From: a virus
Strand: one strand, 5' to 3'
IMG/VR virus record: IMGVR_UViG_3300017706_001243
Coordinates: 1-39,289 of that record
DNA: 39,289 nucleotides
Shown in pieces: positions 22,482 through 34,298 of this stretch (position 1 is the first letter of the stretch; the number at the start of each line of letters is the position of its first letter). The position numbers and the translations under genes were made by a program. The notes under the pieces were generated by a model. The model had not been told where the DNA came from. It was given only the letters and a program-made list of their open reading frames with translations, and did no database searches.

Positions 22482-23717
22482 TTATTTGTATAAATTTGTT
22501 CTCCAATCATATTCGTAACTTAAATCTTTATTTTCTCTATTATGTTTTAAGTCATCTATAAGTGTAGTGTATAAATCAATAAGTCCTTTATTATATGTTG
22601 TATATCTTTCTAAAACCCTTTCGCTATTTTCATTATATTTTTCTAGATTTACATCGTGGTTGTCGATAGCATACTTTAATTCTTCTGCTCCAGCGTGTAT
22701 ATTAAAACCTTGATAATAATATCCTGCATCAGCTAACATTTCAGCATTATGTATAAGGGGATATTGTAGATATAACGCGTCTAGGTATGCGTAGTTTAAA
22801 GGATTATGCCATTGGTGTGAAACTATAACATCAGCATGTAGAGCTAACGTAGGTATTACTGACATACGACCATGGCATCTTAATTCTGTGCTTCCAGGTT
22901 TTGCAATATCTAAATTTTTAATTATACTTTTCCAATAACTATTTTTAATTAAGTGCATAGAGCTCATAACGTTAAGTGTTCCAATACCCCTGCCCGATCT
23001 TTTAACTAGGTCTACAATCATTATAGGAATTGTTGCATACTTTACAACATTATGGTTAGGCTCCATTATACAATATCTTAATTTGTCTTTATTTTTTCTA
23101 GGAGTATAAAGAGGAAATCCATGTTGTTCAATTGTATATTTTCCAGAATTTAATCTGGCTTGAAATTTATTACAATCTCTATCTAAAAAATAAGGATCCC
23201 ATACAAATGGAACTGGGATTACTTTTTCTACAGGTAAATCATAAAGAACCGCATAATAATTTTTATTTTGAATACCTTGTTGAGGAACATACCATACCTC
23301 ATCAATACATCCTCTTTGGTAAGCACTCTCTCCTGTTTGCGCTAAATTTCCTTTTGGAAATATAGATCTTTCCATATCTATAACATAGTTATTACCACAA
23401 TGATATTTTACAACTCTTCTTCTAGGATCTACTTGCTTCCATTTTTTTACATAATCAGTTTCAAATGAAGTACCTAACATTATCATTAAGTCTATATTAC
23501 GCTGAGCATCTTCATACTTTTTAGTTGGGAATTCTTTTATATCAAAATCAACATTATCTTGAGTAATTTTAGACAGAGCTTTACCTGTATCTAATATAGT
23601 TACAGTGTGCCCAGTTTCTCTTAAAGCTTTTGATAAAAAGATAGCATTAAGTTTAATGCCGTTAGTCCAGATAGACTCATTTTCTTTAGTAATACCTATT
23701 GTAATCCCTATGCGCAT
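22482..23717 (-). CDS. Putative GT-B glycosyltransferase (DUF2827-like)
   Basis: This 411-residue protein begins RIGITIGITKENESIWTNGIKLNAIFL, which resembles the DUF2827 family of GT-B-like proteins found in sugar clusters. The C-terminal half has a GT-B-like pattern, with a LRCHGRMSV strand and HQWHNPLNYAYLDALYLQYPLIHN, which corresponds to the donor-site helix region. Sugar transfer is therefore likely but less certain than for the neighbours. It is first in the unit, 30 bp downstream of a TGATATATA element and of the terminator of the preceding fibre gene. It lies 1 bp from the next transferase gene. Confidence 0.65.
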   Translation of the reverse strand: MRIGITIGITKENESIWTNGIKLNAIFLSKALRETGHTVTILDTGKALSKITQDNVDFDIKEFPTKKYEDAQRNIDLMIMLGTSFETDYVKKWKQVDPRRRVVKYHCGNNYVIDMERSIFPKGNLAQTGESAYQRGCIDEVWYVPQQGIQNKNYYAVLYDLPVEKVIPVPFVWDPYFLDRDCNKFQARLNSGKYTIEQHGFPLYTPRKNKDKLRYCIMEPNHNVVKYATIPIMIVDLVKRSGRGIGTLNVMSSMHLIKNSYWKSIIKNLDIAKPGSTELRCHGRMSVIPTLALHADVIVSHQWHNPLNYAYLDALYLQYPLIHNAEMLADAGYYYQGFNIHAGAEELKYAIDNHDVNLEKYNENSERVLERYTTYNKGLIDLYTTLIDDLKHNRENKDLSYEYDWRTNLYK

Positions 23718-23740
23718 AGTTCAATGTTTTAATTATATTC

Positions 23741-23750
23741 TATATATCAT
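23741..23750 (-). promoter_or_regulatory. Candidate promoter (ATGATATATA)
   Basis: The minus strand reads ATGATATATAG, followed by AATATAAT, immediately after a strong terminator and about 25 bp before the ATG at 23717. This is the expected place for a promoter of the glycosyltransferase and collagen unit. Confidence 0.5.
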
Positions 23751-23754
23751 GTAA

Positions 23755-23785
23755 ATAAAAAAGGGTCCCGCTAGGGGACCCTTTA
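23755..23785 (-). terminator. Intrinsic terminator
   Basis: On the minus strand AAGGGTCCC pairs perfectly with GGGACCCTT across a five-base loop and is followed by TTTTTTATTT. It lies about 40 bp beyond the end of the coiled-coil fibre gene. Confidence 0.92.
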
Positions 23786-23826
23786 AAATTTCTAAGTGAA
23801 CTTAGACTTTTAGATAAACTTAGCTA

Positions 23827-25647
23827 TTAAGAATGTCCAATTACGTAAATAGTATCTGAACTTTCTAAATTCCAACCAATGTTAGTTAATGTAAACGTTG
23901 AACCGTTTGAAGATGACCAGCCATAAGCTTGATCTCCTTCTAAACCATTAAGTCTACCAATAGCTTGTCCGTTAACGAAAACTGAACAATCATCATCTGC
24001 AGCAACTTCAACAGTACCTGATACAGTGAAAGATGTTGTACTTGCAAACGTACCATATTGGTGTCTATAAGTTGAATCACCTTCTAACTGAGTGGCTCTT
24101 GTTTGTAATGCAGCAATTGCAGCATCAGCGTCAGATTCGTTACCGTTAACATCAGACTGAATAGCAGCAGCTAAAGTCTCTAAAGAGTCAATAGATGCAT
24201 CAGCATTAGCTTCGTTAGTATCAACGTCAGATTGAACTGCAGCGATAGCAGAATCTGCATCACTTTCGTTACCATCAACATCAGACTGAATAGCAGCAGC
24301 TAAAGTTTCTAATGAATCAACAGAAGCAGAAAGAGCAGTAGTGTCACCACCAGTTACAGTTTCTAAACTATCGATAGATGCGTTAGCATTTGTTACAACA
24401 CTAGCTAAAGCAGTAGACGAAACTTCAATAGAGTCAACTGAAGCATCAAGAACACCTAAAGCAGTGTTAGTGTTACCTTCAAATGTTTCTAAATCAGAAA
24501 TAGCACTTGCGTTAGTAGAAACTCCACTAGCGTTAGCAGCAGCTAAAGTCTCTAAAGAGTCAATAGATGCGTCAGCATGAAGTTCGTTGTTATCAACATC
24601 AGTTTGAACTGCAGCAATTGCAGAGTCAGCATCAGCTTCATTCTGATCTACATCAGACTGAATAGCAGCAGCTAAAACTTCTAATGAATCGATAGATCCA
24701 TTTGCAACGCCTACGAAGTCAGAAACTACGTTATCGTTTACTGTGTCAACAGACTGTACGAAAGATACGATGTCAGCGAATGAATCTCTATCAATTGCAG
24801 CACCAGCTGTAATGTTAGAAATATCAGTTGCGTTGTTAGCAGCTAAAGTTTCTAATGAATCGATAGATGCGTCAGCGTCAGCTTCATTACCGTCAACGTC
24901 AGACTGGATAGTACCAGCTAAAGTTTCTAATGAATCAACAGAAGCTAAAAGAGCTGTAGTGTCACCACCAGTAGCTACTTCTAAACTATCAATAGATGCT
25001 TGACTGTTAGTTACAATACCAGCTAAAGCAGTAGCACTAGTTTCGATAGAATCGATAGATGCGTCAGCATTAGCTTCGTTAGTATCAACGTCAGACTGAA
25101 CTGCAGCAATAGCAGAATCAGCGTCAGATTCGTTAGTATTAACGTCAGACTGAATAGCAGCAGCTAAAGTCTCTAAAGAGTCAATAGATGCGTCATGATT
25201 ATCATCAACAGCTTGTAGTACAGTTTGTAACTGTCCTGAAGCTACTTCGATAGAATCGATAGATGCTTGACTGTTAGTCACAACACCGGCTAAAGCAGTA
25301 GATGAAACTTCAATAGAATCAACTGAAGCATCAAGAACACCTAAAGCAGTGTTAGTGTTACCTTCAAATGTTTCTAAATCAGAAATAGCAGAAGCATTGG
25401 CAGTAATCGCAGAGTCAGCATCACTTTCATTCTGATCTACATCAGACTGAATAGCAGCAGCTAAAGTTTCTAAAGAATCTATAGATGCTTGAAGATCACT
25501 AGTGTTACCACTAGATAGTCCTTCTAAGCTATCAACAGAAGCCTCTAAAGCGTCAATTAATCCTGCATTCTGATCCGCATCGTTATCGATAAGCGTTTGA
25601 ACGGCAGTACTAAAATCACCAATTTGTTTTACTTTTAATAATCCCAT
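23827..25647 (-). CDS. Coiled-coil repeat tail fibre or adhesin
   Basis: The 606-residue protein begins MGLLKVKQIGDF, similar to the LKLKQ anchor of the two collagen fibres, and continues with many repeats of SIDSLETLAAAIQSDVD-NE-DADSAIAA type. The acidic, Ala/Ser-rich heptad pattern fits a long trimeric coiled-coil or beta-helical shaft. The last 90 residues (from TYRHQYGTFAST) form a compact beta-rich domain ending IYVIGHS and probably make the tip. A terminator follows. This is likely a tail fibre carried on the same baseplate site as the collagen fibres, and the shared N-terminus is the main evidence. Confidence 0.78.
   Translation of the reverse strand: MGLLKVKQIGDFSTAVQTLIDNDADQNAGLIDALEASVDSLEGLSSGNTSDLQASIDSLETLAAAIQSDVDQNESDADSAITANASAISDLETFEGNTNTALGVLDASVDSIEVSSTALAGVVTNSQASIDSIEVASGQLQTVLQAVDDNHDASIDSLETLAAAIQSDVNTNESDADSAIAAVQSDVDTNEANADASIDSIETSATALAGIVTNSQASIDSLEVATGGDTTALLASVDSLETLAGTIQSDVDGNEADADASIDSLETLAANNATDISNITAGAAIDRDSFADIVSFVQSVDTVNDNVVSDFVGVANGSIDSLEVLAAAIQSDVDQNEADADSAIAAVQTDVDNNELHADASIDSLETLAAANASGVSTNASAISDLETFEGNTNTALGVLDASVDSIEVSSTALASVVTNANASIDSLETVTGGDTTALSASVDSLETLAAAIQSDVDGNESDADSAIAAVQSDVDTNEANADASIDSLETLAAAIQSDVNGNESDADAAIAALQTRATQLEGDSTYRHQYGTFASTTSFTVSGTVEVAADDDCSVFVNGQAIGRLNGLEGDQAYGWSSSNGSTFTLTNIGWNLESSDTIYVIGHS
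24405..24505 (-). repeat. Long internal direct repeat, copy 1
   Basis: A 101-bp stretch is repeated almost exactly at 25290-25390, with only a few mismatches by eye. It encodes the LETFEGNTNTALGVLDASVDSIEVSSTAL segment in the fibre. Such closeness suggests a recent duplication or continuing recombination within the gene. Confidence 0.85.
25290..25390 (-). repeat. Long internal direct repeat, copy 2
   Basis: This is the partner of 24405-24505 within the same fibre gene. Shorter repeats sharing GCTAAAGTCTCTAAAGAG occur near 24168, 24543 and 25162. Confidence 0.85.
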
Positions 25648-25763
25648 ATTTATATTTGTTATATTTAGGCCTAAAGAGACGTTAGTGTCTCCTCATTCTT
25701 ATTTATCTAGAAGTTTACCTGTAATTACCAGATCTTGGACTAATAAGGTAATATTTTTAAAAT

Positions 25764-25790
25764 AAAAAAGAGAGCCGAAGCTCTCTTTAA
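25764..25790 (-). terminator. Intrinsic terminator with UUCG tetraloop
   Basis: On the minus strand AAAGAGAGC and GCTCTCTTT pair around TTCG, a very stable tetraloop, followed by further T residues. It ends the 638-residue virion protein gene. The rest of the 165-bp gap (25648-25812) holds only the fibre gene's leader, with a weak GAGAC/GTCTC inverted repeat near 25677-25692. Confidence 0.9.
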
Positions 25791-25812
25791 AAATTTGTTA
25801 AATTAAATTAAT

Positions 25813-27729
25813 TTATACATCATTAGATGACGCATCATAAACAATATCAATATCGTCGTCCGTTTCTAATTCATAAGTAGCGATAGATCCCATCCAGTAT
25901 AGAGTGTCTCCTGCTGCAATATCAGCAACTGATTTTGCAGTGGTTCCTCCGTCTGCGGAGAAATAAGCTGCTTCATCTTTAGCGCCATTGCCTAAATTAA
26001 TTTGTAAGCCATTTACTTTTACTATAACTGCGCCATCACTAAATGGAGTATAAGTTATTGTAAGTCCTGTAGTGTCTTCGTCACTTGACGTAGCACTTGG
26101 AGTTTTATTGTAATCTACTCTAGTGCTTATACCTGTTTCAGCAACACCGACAGTACCTTCTTCATCTTCAATCATTACAAGAAGTGCGGGAGTACCCATA
26201 GATGAAGATACAATACCGTTAGAGTTAACGAATGAACCGTTACCTGTTAACATAATATCACCACCATCCGCTCTTGTTAGTCTTAAAGTTACGTCTGAAG
26301 TAGCAGTAGCCGTTAAAGGCATTGCAGTTGCTTGTTGGAATGTTTGACCAGCAGCATCTCCAGCAACTTCTGTAATTGTAATACCACTACCTGAACCTAA
26401 TGTTAAAACTAATTTAGGGTATTGTGTATTGTTATTACCACTTGTATTTGTTTCAGTAGAAGCTGTAATATCTACGCTAGCTGCATTACAAGCTGTATTA
26501 ATATCTGTTACCATTTGTGTTGCAGATACTGTATTATATGAACCAACTCCAGGGAATGTACCATCTGAAGTTTGGAAAGATACACTAGCAGTATTATTAC
26601 CATCTGAAATTGTAATCTCAGGATATACGTTATTGGCACCACTATCTACAGATGTTACTAATACAATATCACCGTTAGCCGGGTTTAAACCTCCATCATA
26701 AGATTTTAAAACTGTTGTAGATGCTACTTCAGATGCTGTAACAAAATGTGTTGCAGTACCGCCGTTAATATCAGATACAATCTCTGATGTTGTTCTTGCG
26801 CCATTCACTGAAGTTACACCGTTAACTACTAATGTATCACCAGCTGCAGTAGCAGAGTTGACAGCGCTAGCTGTAATAACCGTAGGGACCGCATCTTTAA
26901 ATTGAAAATATAATTTATCAGAACCTAATGATGAATTTGTAGTAATTGTACCAGGGGTTACAGTTGAAGCATAGTAGAATTCACCTTTAGAACCTGTTAA
27001 AAGTTCTGGCTTAGCGAAATCATCTATAATAGTATTAAATGGTTTTAAATAAGCAATTGTATTACCATAAGATAATGAAGTCAAATAACCTAATTTAAAA
27101 TCAGAAGCTCCGGATGCACCAAATGGGATTAAATCACCACTAGCATCGATAGAAACTATTTGACTTTCAGAAACTGCAGTTTGAGCAGAATCAAATTCAA
27201 TTCTATATCTTTCATCTTCCTCTTGAATAGCAAATCTAGATTGAATTAAATCTACTGCTATTTTATCACCAAAGAAAGCAGAAGCATCTTCACCTGCGAT
27301 TAATGGTTTGCCTGAATCAGATACTTCAAAGAAAGCAACCTCAGCAACACCAGCAGTTCCTAATGAATTTGATTTATAGTTCTTATATGAAAATGCATCG
27401 ACGTCTTTAGCTTTAAATGAAATAGTAGTCTCAGACTTCGAAGATATACTTACAATTTGTAAACATACTGTACCAAAAGCAGTTGTAACCCAGTCTCCAG
27501 TTTTAATATCTAATCCTGAATAAGCTCTTGTACCAGCAGATCTAGTCTCACTAGAACCGATGTCTTGTGTATCAATTTGATTTACTGTTAAATCATATTC
27601 TATAGGTATGTTCGTACCACTTGGTCCTAAACCAGTGGAATCGTCAAATGCATATCTAGATGCTACTGCTGAAGCATCTAAAGTTCCTTTTAGGAATAGA
27701 ATCGGATTGTCTATATTATACTCTGCCAT
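25813..27729 (-). CDS. Virion structural protein, 638 residues
   Basis: I cannot name the family, but the composition (Ser, Thr, Asp, Gly and Ala rich, almost no Cys) and the repeated beta-strand pattern are those of a phage structural protein. Segments such as NPILFLKGTLDASAVASRY at the start and repeated ITEVAGDAAGQTF-like and SVSFQTSDGTF-like beta blocks suggest several similar beta-sandwich modules. It sits between two fibre genes and is bounded by terminators on both sides, so it is probably expressed alone. It could be a baseplate wedge or fibre-associated protein, or a capsid decoration protein. Confidence 0.6.
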   Translation of the reverse strand: MAEYNIDNPILFLKGTLDASAVASRYAFDDSTGLGPSGTNIPIEYDLTVNQIDTQDIGSSETRSAGTRAYSGLDIKTGDWVTTAFGTVCLQIVSISSKSETTISFKAKDVDAFSYKNYKSNSLGTAGVAEVAFFEVSDSGKPLIAGEDASAFFGDKIAVDLIQSRFAIQEEDERYRIEFDSAQTAVSESQIVSIDASGDLIPFGASGASDFKLGYLTSLSYGNTIAYLKPFNTIIDDFAKPELLTGSKGEFYYASTVTPGTITTNSSLGSDKLYFQFKDAVPTVITASAVNSATAAGDTLVVNGVTSVNGARTTSEIVSDINGGTATHFVTASEVASTTVLKSYDGGLNPANGDIVLVTSVDSGANNVYPEITISDGNNTASVSFQTSDGTFPGVGSYNTVSATQMVTDINTACNAASVDITASTETNTSGNNNTQYPKLVLTLGSGSGITITEVAGDAAGQTFQQATAMPLTATATSDVTLRLTRADGGDIMLTGNGSFVNSNGIVSSSMGTPALLVMIEDEEGTVGVAETGISTRVDYNKTPSATSSDEDTTGLTITYTPFSDGAVIVKVNGLQINLGNGAKDEAAYFSADGGTTAKSVADIAAGDTLYWMGSIATYELETDDDIDIVYDASSNDV

Positions 27730-27746
27730 TTATACTTTTTGTCTAT

Positions 27747-27772
27747 TTAAAGGGTGGCCGAAGCCACCCTAT
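27747..27772 (-). terminator. Intrinsic terminator with UUCG tetraloop
   Basis: On the minus strand AGGGTGGC and GCCACCCT pair perfectly around TTCG. The following tract is TTTAAATA, a weak T run. It ends the third collagen gene. Confidence 0.8.
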
Positions 27773-27788
27773 TGTTTTAATTATACTT

Positions 27789-31955
<4,167 letters not shown>

Positions 31956-31980
31956 AATTAGTTTTTGTATTTTTCTGTTT

Positions 31981-31992
31981 TATTATATATCA
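31981..31992 (-). promoter_or_regulatory. Candidate promoter (TGATATATAATA)
   Basis: The minus strand reads TGATATATAATA about 25 bp before the ATG at 31955, in the 60-bp gap upstream of the collagen gene. It is the best match to the TGATATATA element shared with 20881 and 23741. Confidence 0.5.
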
Positions 31993-32015
31993 AGGTAAAT
32001 TTACTAACAATCTGT

Positions 32016-32720
32016 CTAAAACGTATAATCTTTACGTAGAAGACTAAATATACAATAGTTTATTACAGCCATCGCATGATTTTCTACCTCTGTCTCTTTT
32101 TCGAGGTTTACTTTAATAAGTATTTTACCTGATTTTTTGCTAGCTATTTCTTCTAATCTAGCGAAATATGTATCTTCATCCCACTTCTCCGTTTTGATAT
32201 GTTGCATCTTAAAATCTTTCCAATGCATTTTAAATGTTTTAGTAGGTTTTGTAAAGTAATAAATGTGTAAATCATCATTGGCAGTTCTAATAAAAACAAA
32301 ACCATCACTTAAGAAATACTTTCTATCTCCTATGTAACTATATTTAATAGCATCTTCTATTTCTCTCCATGATTCTCTACACCTACTATGCAAGTCTTCA
32401 AATTTATCTATAGCATCTTCAACTAGTTTATCTAATATAGCATTAGTTTCTAATTCTTCTTCTGTAGTAAAGACTAGTTCTAGGTCTTCCCATTGTAATC
32501 CCATGACTTCATATTCATGTGGCTTAACTCTGGTTACTTGTTGGGCATCATATCTATATAGATAATCTAAAGTATCATCTACTTCTAATAATACTTTTTG
32601 TAAACCTCCTAGGAGTAATGTTTTTTGCAAGTGCTTAACCCTTGCCATCATCTTCAAAGTCTTATATTCCAGATCCATCGGACCCTCATCTATCCAAACT
32701 GGTATTTTATACTTACTCAT
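32016..32720 (-). CDS. Hypothetical protein, 234 residues
   Basis: I do not recognise a family for this soluble protein. It is rich in Lys, Glu, Asp and Tyr, with a helical N-terminal half (KHLQKTLLLGGLQKVLLEVDDTLDYLYRY) and a more beta-rich second half (DGFVFIRTANDDLHIYYF). There is no signal peptide or membrane segment. It is separated from the collagen fibre gene by a promoter-bearing gap, so it is the last gene of the upstream unit. The function is unknown. Confidence 0.68.
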   Translation of the reverse strand: MSKYKIPVWIDEGPMDLEYKTLKMMARVKHLQKTLLLGGLQKVLLEVDDTLDYLYRYDAQQVTRVKPHEYEVMGLQWEDLELVFTTEEELETNAILDKLVEDAIDKFEDLHSRCRESWREIEDAIKYSYIGDRKYFLSDGFVFIRTANDDLHIYYFTKPTKTFKMHWKDFKMQHIKTEKWDEDTYFARLEEIASKKSGKILIKVNLEKETEVENHAMAVINYCIFSLLRKDYTF

Positions 32721-32765
32721 GATATATGTATTTCGCTATCATTTTAGTAAATACTAGATCTTAGT

Positions 32766-33005
32766 TTAAAAATATTTTGTGTAATTTAGTAGTAAGTGTA
32801 AAGCGACTGCCTCAGCACCTTTAAAAGATTTCCTAGATCTATATTCTTTAGGTATATCTTTTTCTGTTGGTTTATGGAAATAACTGCGTTGGTGTAGTAT
32901 GCGATATTCGTTACCTCCAAATACTGTAACGTCTTGCCATATTTTTATACGATTGGCATATCTAGGATCTATAGTCCTTAATTCTTCAACGCTGTGTTGT
33001 ATCAA
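32766..33005 (-). CDS. Hypothetical protein, 79 residues
   Basis: This is a small, basic, unrecognised protein with many aromatic residues (MIQHSVEELRTIDPRYANRI at the start, LLNYTKYF at the end). It follows the 103-residue gene by 2 bp and is probably translated with it. No motif is apparent. Confidence 0.6.
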   Translation of the reverse strand: MIQHSVEELRTIDPRYANRIKIWQDVTVFGGNEYRILHQRSYFHKPTEKDIPKEYRSRKSFKGAEAVALHLLLNYTKYF

Positions 33006-33007
33006 TT

Positions 33008-33319
33008 TTAAATGTTTTTATCTATTACCGGCTTAGTTTCTTTTTTAATCTCGTCAAAAGACTCAACTGTTGTTAAGCCCCATTGTAAGATAAACCAACT
33101 CATTTCTTTTTCAGCTAACTTTTTAGTTATGCCTAATTTTTTTGTAATGATAGCAATACCTTCTGTCATAAAAGTCTTTTCAGAATCTCTTGAAGTTTTA
33201 TACTTCATATACCATTCTGGATCTCCTTTAACATCAGCGTATGTTTTACCATGTGGCTTGAGTTGTAAATTAACTAGCTCGATAAAAACATCTTTTTGTG
33301 TGTTTCTTTTACCTGCCAT
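33008..33319 (-). CDS. Hypothetical protein, 103 residues
   Basis: This unrecognised, basic, mostly helical protein begins MAGKRNTQKDVFIELVNLQL and contains EWYMKYKTSRDSEK and KMSWFILQWGL-like blocks. Its start overlaps the clpP stop by one base (TAATG), so its production is likely tied to that of ClpP. It could be a helper or an unrelated passenger. Confidence 0.62.
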   Translation of the reverse strand: MAGKRNTQKDVFIELVNLQLKPHGKTYADVKGDPEWYMKYKTSRDSEKTFMTEGIAIITKKLGITKKLAEKEMSWFILQWGLTTVESFDEIKKETKPVIDKNI

Positions 33320-33993
33320 TATTTCTTTGGTTTAATGATTTCGTCTATGATACCATACTTGATTGCTTCTTTCGCGTTTAACCAGAAGTCTCTAGTGGCA
33401 TCTTCTTTTACTTGTTTAGCAGTCTTACCGCAGTAAGATCCTAACAATACAAAAAGTTCATCATTAATCTTTTGCCATTCCTTCCAATCCACTTCTGCGT
33501 CTTGTATGTTACCACTAAATCCACCAGAAGACTGGTGAAGCATTGTAGTTGAATGTCTTAATGAAGATCTTTTGCCTTTCGTTCCAGCTCCTAAAAGTAC
33601 TGAACCCATAGAAGCGGCCATTCCTGTGTTTACTGTTTTAATATCACATGGAATGTATTCCATCACATCCACCATAGATAGCCCAGATTTAACCGAACCT
33701 CCTGGTGAATCGATATGCATAGTAATGTCTCCAGCTCCAGTAGAGGATAGGAACATTAGCTGTGCTTGTACAATAGTAGACATATTATCATTTACAGGTC
33801 CTGCAACCCATAATAATCTATCTACCATTAATCTTGAAAATATATCCATTTGCGTCATGCGCATTTCTCTCTCTTCAAGAATATAAGGTGTTAACGAAGC
33901 CTGTTTATTATATAAGTCTAAATTATTAGAACTTATATTGTGTTCAGATTTTGCAAACCTTTCAAACTCTTTTTCTTTTGGGAAATAATTCAT
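33319..33993 (-). CDS. clpP: ClpP-like serine protease
   Basis: The 224-residue protein carries the full Ser-His-Asp triad of ClpP: S128 in GMAASMG, H153 in MLHQSSGG and D202 in ATRDFWLNA. The spacings of 25 and 49 residues equal those in E. coli ClpP. The SPGGSVKSGLSMVD segment for substrate binding is also present. It would form a barrel-shaped protease fed by a Clp ATPase. Unlike ordinary ClpP it has an extra N-terminal 35 residues or so. The ClpC-like ATPase at 35210-37222 lies two genes upstream, so the phage carries a complete protease. Possible roles are head maturation or destruction of host regulators. Confidence 0.9.
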   Translation of the reverse strand: MNYFPKEKEFERFAKSEHNISSNNLDLYNKQASLTPYILEEREMRMTQMDIFSRLMVDRLLWVAGPVNDNMSTIVQAQLMFLSSTGAGDITMHIDSPGGSVKSGLSMVDVMEYIPCDIKTVNTGMAASMGSVLLGAGTKGKRSSLRHSTTMLHQSSGGFSGNIQDAEVDWKEWQKINDELFVLLGSYCGKTAKQVKEDATRDFWLNAKEAIKYGIIDEIIKPKK

Positions 33994-34298
33994 ATTTGTT
34001 TATTCATTTGTTTGATGAGGTCACATGTTTCGTATTCCTCTATTCTTAAAAAATATTCCATTGCTTTTTTCAGACACTTTATATAACCCTCTTTTGGCAG
34101 GTCCATCTGATACTCAACTCCTTCGTCATCAACTAGGATAGCTAATAACTCTTCTTTAGATCCTTTTCCTTCTATTCTTTCTAATACAAATTCTACTATT
34201 CGTCTGTAGAAAATATCATACTTAGACATTAGTACTTTATCTATATCTTCCCTTAAAACTTTATTAGGGTCGATGTGTATCTTAGGTACCTTGCTCAT
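33990..34298 (-). CDS. Small protein of the EEYEKC family (copy 4)
   Basis: This 102-residue helical protein has the segment EYFLRIEEYETCDLIKQM near its C-terminus, shared with three other small proteins in the window. It sits between the dCMP hydroxymethylase gene and clpP and overlaps both (1 and 4 bp), an arrangement that suggests co-translation. The similarity of the motif to the UVR helix in the ClpC-like protein (DYEVAAALRDE) makes a Clp adaptor an attractive idea, with no direct evidence. Confidence 0.75.
   Translation of the reverse strand: MSKVPKIHIDPNKVLREDIDKVLMSKYDIFYRRIVEFVLERIEGKGSKEELLAILVDDEGVEYQMDLPKEGYIKCLKKAMEYFLRIEEYETCDLIKQMNKQI

Noticed and set aside
23827-25647. Collagen identity for the coiled-coil fibre
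   Set aside because: It has no Gly-X-Y periodicity. Its repeats are SLETLAAAIQSDVD-type heptad-like units.
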